Assembly: GCA_035644215.1 (NCBI GenBank)
Contig: DASQPA010000485.1
Location: forward strand, 1 to 19,943
Source: DASQPA01 sp035644215
GTDB taxonomy: Bacteria; Acidobacteriota; Thermoanaerobaculia; Multivoradales; UBA5704
Direction: 5' to 3'
DNA length: 19,943 bases
Made by a program: the position numbers and the translations under genes. This document shows, piece after piece, positions 8,697 through 15,047 of the stretch (position 1 is the first letter of the stretch; every line of letters begins with the position of its first letter). The notes beneath the pieces are model-generated. The model saw only the letters and a list, made by a program, of their open reading frames with translations, did no database searches and was not told the DNA's origin.

Positions 8697-8861
8697 GGGA
8701 GACCCTCCGGAGCGATCGGTGGACGATCCTCTCACATCGGTCCTCGCTCCCGGCGATCTCGCCCTCGTCGCCTTCCACATCTCACCCAGTTTTGTGCGAA
8801 GATTGGGACGATTGAAGCGGTAGTAGGGCTATACCGTGCCTGGTCCCGAGAGGTTTCTGGA

Positions 8862-9053
8862 ATGCAAAGAGTCAATATCGTCTACTGGGAAGAAGAGGGA
8901 GCCTGGCTCGGGTATCTCCAGGAGTATCCGGACTATTGGACCCAGGGTGAGACCCTCGAAGATCTCAAGGTACACTTGAAGGACCTCTTTCAGGACATCA
9001 CGAGTGGGGAGATCCCCGGGATCCGGAAGGTCGGCGAGTTGGAAGTAGCGTGA
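8862..9053 (+). CDS. hicB: HicB-family antitoxin
   Basis: This 63-residue protein has the HicB partial RNase-H-like fold pattern: a short strand (VNIVYWEEEGAWLGYL), then PDYWTQGETLEDLKVHLKDLFQDI, where G-x-T-x-E-x-L is the family signature. HicB binds and blocks HicA and usually represses its own operon. No DNA-binding tail is obvious in this short version, so repression may be done by the complex. The ATG follows a GAGAGG ribosome site. The stop overlaps the start of hicA by 4 nt (GTGA), meaning coupled translation. The order hicB-hicA is the reverse of the classic layout but is common. A TATACC box at 8830-8835 is the best promoter candidate; a matching -35 box is not clear. Confidence 0.85.
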   Translation: MQRVNIVYWEEEGAWLGYLQEYPDYWTQGETLEDLKVHLKDLFQDITSGEIPGIRKVGELEVA

Positions 9054-9226
9054 AACGCGCCGAGCTGGTCAAGGCGATCGAGAGGCTCGGCGGGATACTG
9101 ATTCGCCACGGGGCTAAGCACGATTGGTACCGTAATCCGAGCACCGGGATCTCGCAGCCGGTACCTCGGCATCGAGAAGTCAAGGACCGCCTGGCCAGGC
9201 ACATCCTCAAAATGCTGGGTAATTAA
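9050..9226 (+). CDS. hicA: HicA-family mRNA interferase toxin
   Basis: This 58-residue basic protein has the double-stranded-RNA-binding-like HicA fold. Its motifs are KRAELVKAIERLGG at the N-terminus, the RHGAKHDWYRNP segment with the conserved catalytic histidine (H24), the QPVPRH turn, and the closing LARHILKMLG. HicA cleaves mRNA when freed from HicB. The start is a GTG (9050-9052) overlapping the hicB stop, chosen because it begins the KRAEL helix typical of the family and gives normal length. All key residues are present, so the toxin looks intact. The frame continues open directly after the TAA stop (see the next entry). Confidence 0.87.
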   Translation: MKRAELVKAIERLGGILIRHGAKHDWYRNPSTGISQPVPRHREVKDRLARHILKMLGN

Positions 9227-9445
9227 AGTCGCAAACCGAAGGAGTATCGCCGCCTGTCCGTCGTCGAGGCCCGAGAACGCGAGCGCCTCTCGCAAGAGGC
9301 CTACGATCAGATCTTCGGTCCCTTCGACCGCGGTGAGTTCCGCGAGCTCACTGACCAAGACTGGCAGGCTCTGCTCGACGGCGAGCGCAAGTCCCCGCAC
9401 GACCCTGAGAGCCTTGCCCTGCCGCCGAAGGGCCAGGTCGGGTGA
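9227..9445 (+). pseudogene. Open coding-like frame without a start codon, downstream of hicA
   Basis: Immediately after the hicA TAA, in the same frame, 72 sense codons run to a TGA at 9443-9445. The peptide is hydrophilic and looks coding (EARERERLSQEAYDQIF, then GEFRELTDQDWQALL). There is no ATG, GTG or TTG in frame. A CTG lies 9 nt after an AAGGAG sequence, which is a possible but rare start. I do not recognise the family. It may be the 3' end of a lost gene, a gene with a CTG start, or a read-through tail of hicA. Confidence 0.35.
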
Positions 9446-9460
9446 AGCGCCGCTCGACGC

Positions 9461-9479
9461 TACGTTATCATTGCGGCAC
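9461..9479 (+). promoter_or_regulatory. Possible leaderless promoter of the TIR gene
   Basis: The ATG at 9480 has no Shine-Dalgarno sequence. TATCAT at 9466-9471 resembles a -10 box and would place transcription start at or next to the ATG, giving a leaderless mRNA. The -35 region is poor. This is inference only. Confidence 0.25.
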
Positions 9480-10034
9480 ATGCCCGACCGCTACGCGGCG
9501 TTCCTCAGCTACGCCCATCGCTACCAGCCCTGGGTGCAGATCCTCCAGCGCAACCTGGAGGCCGGCCTTGCCGCTGCCGGCCGGCCGGGGAAGGTATTCC
9601 TCGACGATGTTGACCTGGCGAGCGGCCGCTCCTGGGTGGGGCAACTCCAGGCCGGGCTGGATCGGGCCGATCAGCTGATCCTCGTCGTCACCCCGGAGGC
9701 TCTCGCCTCGCCGCGGGTCGCCGACGAGTGGGAGAGCTTCCTCGCCACCCGAAGGGACTGGCGGGATGGCAAGCTCCATCTCGTCCAGCTGGTCGAGACG
9801 CCGCTGCCGCCGTTTCTCACGCCGATCCAGCACGTGGACTTCCAGGAGGCCGCCGCGGCGAAGTATCGCCGCGGGCTCCAGGAGTTGCTCGGCGGTCTTC
9901 TGGGGCAGCCGGACCGGCGCAACCTTCCACCTCTTCCTGCCGGCCTTGAGATTCCAGCCCCGCCCGATCCCGGTCTGCCGGCCCGCTTGCGCACCCGCCT
10001 CATCACCTGGCTCGCACCCTTCCTGGTGAAGAAA
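9480..10034 (+). CDS. TIR-domain half of a frameshifted TIR-NACHT-FGE gene
   Basis: This is the N-terminal part (about 185 residues) of a STAND/NLR-like protein. The TIR domain covers about residues 3-140: FLSYAH (strand A), KVFLDDVDLASGRSWVGQL (BB loop region), LILVVTPEALAS (strand D), then ADEWESFLA. The glutamates of that last helix (E83 and E85) are candidates for the NADase catalytic residue. Bacterial TIR domains typically consume NAD+ or make cyclic ADP-ribose signals during phage defence. A linker ending in LITWLAPFLVKK follows. From about 10030-10045 coding sense leaves this frame and continues in the +1 frame. The literal frame stays open to a stop at 10778, but that part is Arg/Pro-rich shadow. 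The start at 9480 was chosen because the TIR fold begins there; the open frame extends upstream to an ATG at 9333 without protein-like sequence. Confidence 0.82.
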
Positions 10035-10359
10035 CCGGGATCGGACCGCCGTCACCACCTGGCTCGGACTCTCCCAGAGGCTCGACAACCAACCCTCCGC
10101 AGCCTGTGCCGCCTCGGCCGCGCTGGTCTGGGCGACAAAGGCCGAAGACCCGGTCGCCGCCGCTCTCCGCATTGTCGAGACCCTGGCGGAGAACCTCAGC
10201 GAGGACGAGCCGGACCAAGTCGCCGCGCTCCTGCCGCTCTCCGAGGAGCTGCGCGCCCTCCGGCAGCAGGGACCGGACCGCGGGCTCCTCGCCCTCTGGC
10301 TCCGCCAGGTCGCCGCCGACCACGAGCGGCTGGCCCCCTACTTCCAGCGCCAGGCGGAG

Positions 10360-12744
10360 ATGGAGTTGCTCGACCGGGTCTACGTCCAGCTGGAGCTCCG
10401 CGCCGACACCCTCCGCGCCGCCGTGCCCGAGCCCGGCGCCGAGCGGCTGGTCCGCCCGCTCGGCCTGCGCGACCTGCTCGCGCTGGACCGCGCCGCCCAT
10501 CCCTGGGTGACCGGTCGCTGGGTGGTGCTGGGCGATCCGGGGGCCGGCAAGACGACACTTCTCCGCCACCTGTCGGCCTCCCTGGCACGACAGGAGGACC
10601 GCCCCTGGGTGCCCCTCTACGAGTCGCTCCCCCGCCTGATCCGGAAGGGCCGGCCGCTGCTCGACCGGGTCGTCCGCCGCCTGGAGCTCGCCGGCCACCC
10701 GGCCCAGGGCTTGAAGGCCGTCCTCGACCGGGAGGGTCAGCAGGGACGCCTCCTCGTGCTCCTAGATGGCCTGGATGAAGTGCCCCGCGAGGAGCACGAG
10801 CACGCCGAGGCGCTCCTGCGCGACCTCGCCGCCACCTGGCCGGCCTCGCCGCTCGTCGTCACCAGCCGGCCGATTGGCTACCGCTCTCCCGGGAGCGCCT
10901 TCCGCGAGCTTACCCTGCTCCCCCTGGACGGCGAGCGCCGACGGGAGTTCCTCGCCCGCTGGTTCGGCCGCACGACGGGAGAGCCGAACGACGCCCGGGC
11001 CGGCGAAGCGCTCGCCTCTTTGGGCGGTCCGGAGCTGTCGGAGCTCGCCAGTAATCCCCTGTACCTCACCCTGATGGCGCTCCTCTTCGAGCAGGGGACG
11101 GCGCCGGACCGCAACCGCACCCAGCTTTATAACCAGGTCTTCGAGCTCCTCCTGGAGGGCAAGCACCGCCTCCAGGAAGGTCCGATCGACCGGCCTGAGG
11201 CGGTCCGGCGAGCTTTGCGCCACCTCGCCTTCTCGATGACCGTCGACAACCGCGACGCCGAACCGCGGAACCGGCTGGAGGAGCGGCTCTACCAGCCCGA
11301 AGCCAAAGAGATCTGCGATGCCCTGGAGCGCGTGCCGCGCTGGCGCCAGGGGCTGCGGCCGTTCTTCGATGAGGTCGCCGAGCGGACCGGCATCCTCGGT
11401 CCTCACGACGGTCCGGACGCCGACTGGCGCTTCTGGCACCGGACCTTCCGCGAGGCGCTGACCGCCGAGGGCCTGGCCGAGGAGTATCGAGGAGAGGGGC
11501 GGATGGCCCTCATCGACCGCGCCCGGGTGATTACCGCTGAGGAGGACCAGAGCCGCTGGGCCGAGCCGTTCGCCCTCCTGGTCGGCCAGGTCGACGCCCC
11601 GGACGCGCTGGTGCGCGTCCTGGTTGCCGAGAACCGCCCGCTCGGCCTGCGCGCCCTGGCGACGGCCCAGAGCCTCCAGGACGAAACCGTGCGCGACGTC
11701 CTGGCCTTGAGCGAGAAGTGGGAGGAGCGGCGGGAGGTCTACGGCCGGCTCCCCGAGCTGGTGGGCGAGCCGCGGCGGGCGCTCGCTCTCCTCGACCAAC
11801 TTCGCCGCCGGACTCGCAACGGCAACGACCTCTTCTTCCTCGACCAGGCGGTTCAGGAGGTCGCCCGCCGCTCGCCGGAGCACGCCCGGGAGGTGGCCGC
11901 TCTGCGTGGCCGCCTCTACGACCACATCCCATCGCCGCGGGAGGAGCTGTTCCATGGGATCGAGACGCCGCTCGATGGCCGGGTGCCGCTCTGGCGGGAG
12001 ATCCCCGCCGGCAGGTTCTGGATGGGGAGCACCGCGGAAGAGGAAGGTGGCGACGCCGACGAACGCCCCCGTCACCAGGTGACGATCGCGCGCGCCTTCC
12101 GCCTCGCCGTGGTCCCGGTCACGCAGGCGCAGTATGCGGCCTTCGACCCGGATCACCCGTTCGCGACCTGGGAAGGGGAAGCAGACGAGGACCTCGCTTA
12201 CCACACGGTGGTCGACGTCACCTGGTACGAGGCGGTCTCCTTCTGCCGCTGGCTGTCGTCGGTCTTCCCCTGGGCGCACGGCGCGCGGCTGGCGACCGAG
12301 GAGGAGTGGGAGTACGCCTGCCGGGCGGGGACGGAGAGCCGGTACTGGAGCGACGATGCCGAGGAGGACCTCGCCCGAGTCGGCTGGTATGTCGCCAACG
12401 CCGGTGGCCACATCCACCGGGTGGGCGAGAAACCGGCCAACCCCTGGGGCCTCTACGATGTCCACGGCAACGTGTGGGAATGGACGCTCAGCCCCTGGAC
12501 GGAAGACTACCAAGGGCGTGAGGAAGGCGTGGTCCTCGACCCTTCGGCCGTCGAAGTCGACCCTGCCGCCTCCGAGACCCCCGGCGGCGGCGGGCGCGTG
12601 CTTCGAGGTGGCAGCTACTGGAATGATGCGGACGTTGTGCGCGCGGCCTGCCGGAGCCACGGGGGCCCGGGGGTCGAGGTCGGGAATCGGGGCTTTCGCG
12701 TCGCGCTCGCCGCTCGCCCCGATCTCCTTGACGGTAGATCTTAG
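10360..12744 (+). CDS. NACHT NTPase with C-terminal FGE-sulfatase (SUMF1-like) domain
   Basis: The first in-frame ATG gives 794 residues, but the frame is already coding from 10030 (RTAVTTWLGLSQRLD onward), so this is the rest of the TIR gene. If one base is removed, the joined protein is 1087 residues. Positions here count from this ATG. The NACHT has Walker A GDPGAGKTT (58-66), Walker B LLVLLDGLDEVP (about 131-142), a sensor VVTSRPIGYR, and the NPLYLTLMALLFEQG winged-helix region. A helical stretch (about 300-530) links to the FGE-sulfatase domain (about 543-785): REIPAGRFWMGST, VTQAQYAAF, RLATEEEWEYACRAGT, NPWGLYDVHGNVWEWT and RVLRGGSY to GNRGFRVAL. The cysteine pair of true formylglycine-generating enzymes (RGGSYLC...YC) is absent, so the domain is probably a C-type-lectin-fold sensor. 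The expected role is oligomerisation on ligand sensing and TIR activation in defence. Confidence 0.88.
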   Translation: MELLDRVYVQLELRADTLRAAVPEPGAERLVRPLGLRDLLALDRAAHPWVTGRWVVLGDPGAGKTTLLRHLSASLARQEDRPWVPLYESLPRLIRKGRPLLDRVVRRLELAGHPAQGLKAVLDREGQQGRLLVLLDGLDEVPREEHEHAEALLRDLAATWPASPLVVTSRPIGYRSPGSAFRELTLLPLDGERRREFLARWFGRTTGEPNDARAGEALASLGGPELSELASNPLYLTLMALLFEQGTAPDRNRTQLYNQVFELLLEGKHRLQEGPIDRPEAVRRALRHLAFSMTVDNRDAEPRNRLEERLYQPEAKEICDALERVPRWRQGLRPFFDEVAERTGILGPHDGPDADWRFWHRTFREALTAEGLAEEYRGEGRMALIDRARVITAEEDQSRWAEPFALLVGQVDAPDALVRVLVAENRPLGLRALATAQSLQDETVRDVLALSEKWEERREVYGRLPELVGEPRRALALLDQLRRRTRNGNDLFFLDQAVQEVARRSPEHAREVAALRGRLYDHIPSPREELFHGIETPLDGRVPLWREIPAGRFWMGSTAEEEGGDADERPRHQVTIARAFRLAVVPVTQAQYAAFDPDHPFATWEGEADEDLAYHTVVDVTWYEAVSFCRWLSSVFPWAHGARLATEEEWEYACRAGTESRYWSDDAEEDLARVGWYVANAGGHIHRVGEKPANPWGLYDVHGNVWEWTLSPWTEDYQGREEGVVLDPSAVEVDPAASETPGGGGRVLRGGSYWNDADVVRAACRSHGGPGVEVGNRGFRVALAARPDLLDGRS

Positions 12745-12854
12745 ATCATAGAGGGTGTGTTCTACTCGGCCAGACCGGCAGGCGGCGTATGGTACTTTGC
12801 CGTTTCTTGCCGGGTGTCAGGGAGGCGGCGGCCGTGTGGCCGAAACCTGGGATT

Positions 12855-12896
12855 GGAGGTTCATCTCCTGCGGAGCTCCGCCGGAGATGAATCTCC
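12855..12896. repeat. 42-nt near-perfect hairpin with no loop
   Basis: Twenty of 21 position pairs match (one of them a G-T wobble; one T-C mismatch). GGAG (12855-12858) pairs with CTCC (12893-12896), TTCATCTCC (12860-12868) with GGAGATGAA (12883-12891), and the centre is the palindrome GCGGAGCTCCGC. It lies 110 bp past the NACHT-FGE stop. No T-run follows, so it is not a standard terminator. It looks like a dispersed intergenic palindrome. Confidence 0.8.
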
Positions 12897-12910
12897 GGGC
12901 TATGCGTTGC

Positions 12911-12926
12911 GCCGGATGAATCCGGC
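12911..12926. repeat. Second short hairpin beside the 42-nt palindrome
   Basis: GCCGGAT (12911-12917) pairs with ATCCGGC (12920-12926) across a 2-nt centre. A further 5-bp stem TCTCC/GGAGA (12928-12932 and 12940-12944) follows at once. Together with the 42-nt hairpin these form a chain of three hairpins in about 90 bp. Confidence 0.6.
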
Positions 12927-12980
12927 TTCTCCTGGCGGGGGAGATCTTGCCGAGCGGGAGATATGGAGTGGTCGGGTCAA

Positions 12981-13032
12981 GGATCTCCTCGAGGCCCATC
13001 CCGTAGGTCAGCCGGCACTCGCCGAGGTCGAC
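12981..13032 (-). pseudogene. Scrap of a second YtcJ-like amidohydrolase
   Basis: This 52-bp stretch matches 8330-8381 of the amidohydrolase relic without gaps at 42 of 52 positions. It lies on the same strand and encodes VDLGECRLTYGMGLEEIL, against VGLGECYLTDGMGKEEIL there. Nothing on either side continues the similarity. It is therefore the remnant of a paralogous or duplicated amidohydrolase, diverged enough not to be a recent copy. Confidence 0.7.
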
Positions 13033-13107
13033 ACTGCTATCGCTATCCGAGCTCAGCAGCCGGCCGATCCAGGCCGCTGAGGTACACTCTTATCGGGGGA
13101 CTCACCC

Positions 13108-13323
13108 ATGACCGCCGAGGCACTGCTCGAACGCATTACGATCGACCCCGACATCTGCCACGGCAAGCCCTGCATCCGCCATCTGCGGTATCCGGTCGAA
13201 GTCATCCTGGAACTGCTGAGCGCCGGCATGACCATCGAGGAGATCCTGGCGGACTACGATGATCTCGAGCGTGAGGACGTTCTCGCCGCTCTGGAGGGCA
13301 GCAAGGAGCTGTCGACATCGTGA
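13108..13323 (+). CDS. DUF433-domain antitoxin-like protein
   Basis: This 71-residue protein is one complete DUF433 domain: ITIDPDICHGKPCIRHLRYPVEVILELL, then GMTIEEILADYDDLEREDVLAALE. The family has a winged-helix DNA-binding fold and usually acts as the antitoxin next to a PIN-like DUF5615 toxin. Here no such toxin follows; only a 16-codon frame and a short truncated gene do. The ATG has a GGGGGA ribosome site about 7 nt upstream. The stop overlaps a GTG by 4 nt, the usual coupling to a downstream partner, which supports a lost toxin gene. It probably still represses its own promoter. Confidence 0.85.
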   Translation: MTAEALLERITIDPDICHGKPCIRHLRYPVEVILELLSAGMTIEEILADYDDLEREDVLAALEGSKELSTS

Positions 13324-13370
13324 TTGATCGCGACTCTCTGGAGATCCGCTTCCCGGTCGAGGAGGAATGA
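13320..13370 (+). pseudogene. 16-codon mini frame between DUF433 and the next gene
   Basis: A GTG overlapping the DUF433 stop opens 16 codons (VIDRDSLEIRFPVEEE) and ends in a TGA that overlaps the next ATG (TGATG). Both junctions look like those of an operon. One reading is that a toxin gene was deleted between its first and last codons; another is a leader peptide that couples translation. It cannot be assigned to a family. Confidence 0.3.
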
Positions 13371-13540
13371 TGGCTAAGAACATTGAGTCCCTGGCGAAGA
13401 AGCTTGGCGCTACCCTGGTGGAGACTGTGCCCGATTACTCCGCAGGCGCTTTTGGTATGGCAGCGCTGGCAGAGACCTTGCGAGAGCGACTGGAACCGAG
13501 TGTCGGTAAGCGCCCTGAACGACCTGCCAATCCAGCTTAG
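13370..13540 (+). CDS. Small hypothetical protein, probably C-terminally truncated
   Basis: This 56-residue protein begins MAKNIESLAKKLGATLVETV, followed by PDYSAGAFGMAALAETLRERL and the basic tail GKRPERPANPA. From memory it resembles the first half of a small family of about 100 residues often found among toxin-antitoxin genes, whose proteins continue past the RPxRPxNP motif. Here a TAG follows at that point and no frame downstream continues the similarity. The ATG at 13370 has AGGAGG 4 nt upstream; the ATG just before it would be too close. The last base of the preceding TGA is shared with this ATG. Function is unknown. Confidence 0.55.
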   Translation: MAKNIESLAKKLGATLVETVPDYSAGAFGMAALAETLRERLEPSVGKRPERPANPA

Positions 13541-13629
13541 AGTAAAGGCCGAAGGCACCAGAGACCGAGCAACGCCTTGTGGCGGCTGAGCGGCTTCGTC
13601 AGCACCCGCTCGAGCCCATGTGTTAGCGC

Positions 13630-14037
13630 CTATGCACCCTGAGCACGGGCCGCGAGTCGGCCACCGACATAGGCGCTGGGGGCCATCAGGGCGAGCGCGG
13701 TCCATTGAGACCACGTGGCGCTCGTTTCGGGGCTGGTAAGAATAGACACCGTGGCTCCCAGCGCCAACACGACAGCGACAGTCGCGGCGTGCAGAAGGGG
13801 ACGTGCCGGAGCCACCCGGGCCGCGACGAATCCACCCAGGCCGGCGAAGCCCATCCCGTAGACGGTGGCGGCCACGACGAACCACAGGGGCTGGGGCGCG
13901 TGCGGGGCGCGGCCGCTCAGCGCGAAGAGGGCCACGGCGGAGAGGGCAAAGATCAGATAACCCCCGACGACGGCGGCGAGGCTGCGCAGCACGAGCACGA
14001 CGGGTGGCCGAGGAGCTCTGTCCACTGCGGCTTGCAT
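13630..14037 (-). CDS. Hypothetical four-helix membrane protein
   Basis: This is a 135-residue integral membrane protein with four predicted helices: LAAVVGGYLIFALSAVALFAL, PLWFVVAATVYGMGFAGLGGFVAA, LLHAATVAVVLALGATVSIL, and a weaker WTALALMAPSAYVGGRLAA. The third loop is short and there is no signal peptide or catalytic motif. I do not recognise the family. The ATG at 14037 has a GGGGAG ribosome site about 8 nt upstream; a TTG one codon earlier is less likely. The gene stands alone between the toxin-antitoxin debris and the tandem arrays. Its stop codon lies inside a 13-bp motif repeated at 14422 and 15121. Confidence 0.75.
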   Translation of the reverse strand: MQAAVDRAPRPPVVLVLRSLAAVVGGYLIFALSAVALFALSGRAPHAPQPLWFVVAATVYGMGFAGLGGFVAARVAPARPLLHAATVAVVLALGATVSILTSPETSATWSQWTALALMAPSAYVGGRLAARAQGA

Positions 14038-14129
14038 CAAACGATCTCCCCTCTGTGCGCTGCACCTGCCGGTACTCTATCCGAGCGAGGCGGAAGAAGC
14101 GGAGCAACGCGTTTCCAGCCCACGCGCCA

Positions 14130-14373
14130 GGGTCGTCTATTGGGTGCCAGGATCGACGAGTCGGGCGCCTGGATAGACGATCGGAGGCCAGGATAGTCTA
14201 TCGGACGCCCCGATAGACGATCGGGCGCTCCGATAGACTATCGGGCGGCAGAACCCCTCTATCGGGGCGCTCAGCTCTCTATATTTGGCCGAAAGCTCTC
14301 TATCCTGCGCCAGGATCGGCTATCCGGCCCCAGAGTTCCCTATCTTTGGCGCCGAGCTCTCTATCCTGGAGTG
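14130..14373. repeat. Degenerate tandem array, 20-nt period
   Basis: About 12 units are mostly 20 nt long, with some from 18 to 23. The clearest are at 14171, 14191, 14211 and 14231, of the form (G/C)GATAGACGATCGG-CGCC. Many units contain GATAG-N-CTATC, a small palindrome. The second half (from about 14274) shifts to a CTCTCTATC-type unit, which looks like the complementary reading of the same core. It lies upstream of the membrane-protein gene, with no coding gene over it. Confidence 0.7.
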
Positions 14374-14552
14374 GAGCGGTCGATTCCGGCACGTGTCCCG
14401 GTCCCTCTCTCCCCCTACCCCCATAGGCGCTAACTTTGGCTGTAGAGAGGGCCGGGAGGGACGCGGTAGCGGGCGCTGGGCGTTGGGATCGCCCCGAAGA
14501 TCCGACCCGCCGGGGCGGTGTCGACGGATTTGGCAGCGCCACAGCCCGATGA

Positions 14553-14887
14553 GGGAGCTCGGCGCCAGAAGAGGGGAGCTCGAAGGAAGAAATGGGCAGC
14601 TTGGGCGCCGAGCAGGAGCTCCGGCGCGAGAAATGGGGAGCTGGGAATCAGAAGTGGGGGGATTCTGAGGAGAAGGAGGGGGATTCACGACCGAAGCAGG
14701 GCAACCGAGAGCAGAAGTAGGGCCATCAGAAAAAGAAATGGGGCAACCGGGGACAGAGATAGGGCAACCGAGGACCGAAGTAGGGCAACCGAGGACAGAA
14801 GCAGGGCAACTGGGGACAGAAGCAAGGCAACCCAGGACAGAAGCAGGGAGATCGAACAAGGAAGCAGGGAGCTGGAAGCCAGGGGCA
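14553..14887. repeat. Tandem array of 16 units, 21-nt period
   Basis: Fifteen units of 21 nt and one of 20 nt fill exactly 335 bp. The core unit begins GGGCAACCGAGGACAGAAG. Units starting at 14741, 14762, 14783, 14804 and 14825 are close copies; those at both ends are more diverged (GGGAGCT starts). Because 21 is a multiple of three, several frames stay open on both strands and spell 7-residue repeats. None has a convincing start, so I treat it as noncoding. Confidence 0.85.
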
Positions 14888-14909
14888 CGGCCCGCGGCTG
14901 CCGGGTCCC

Positions 14910-14954
14910 CCCACTCGCAGGCGAGTTGCCTCACCGAGCGGCGCCGCGAGTGGG
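14910..14954. repeat. Inverted repeat, 9-bp arms
   Basis: CCCACTCGC (14910-14918) pairs with GCGAGTGGG (14946-14954) around a 27-nt loop, just past the 21-nt array. It may belong to the same intergenic repeat set as the larger palindrome at 14985. Confidence 0.55.
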
Positions 14955-14984
14955 CCCGACTTTCCGGCGAGGTGTCTCCCTGGG

Positions 14985-15047
14985 AGCGCTGGCGTCCTCG
15001 CCGGCTCTTGCCGTTCATCGCTATCCGGCCGGCGAGACGCCAGCGCT
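14985..15047. repeat. Long inverted repeat (REP/MITE-like)
   Basis: A 21-nt left arm (14985-15005, starting AGCGCTGGCGTC) pairs with a 20-nt right arm (15028-15047, ending GACGCCAGCGCT), with one bulged base and a 22-nt loop. The arm and loop lengths match those of the element at 133-196, though the sequences differ. From memory, 'CGCTGGCGTC/GACGCCAGCG' palindromes are dispersed in many GC-rich genomes. Confidence 0.75.

Noticed and set aside
9333..9479. Earlier ATG (9333) for the TIR gene
   Set aside because: The added 49 residues look random and overlap the coding-like frame after hicA; the TIR fold begins right after 9480.
10035..10778. Continuation of the TIR frame to its literal stop
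   Set aside because: It turns into Arg/Pro/Ala-rich sequence, while the +1 frame carries the helical linker and the NACHT motifs.
10762..12660. Minus-strand frame of 632 codons opposite the NACHT-FGE gene
   Set aside because: No domain or transmembrane pattern is visible, and the plus strand holds well-defined NACHT and FGE motifs.
12757..13080. 107-codon plus-strand frame after the NACHT-FGE gene
   Set aside because: It runs through the palindromes and the antisense amidohydrolase scrap, with no ribosome site and no recognisable domain.
14130..14887. CRISPR array
   Set aside because: Units are contiguous at 20-21 nt with no unique spacers, and no cas gene is in the window.
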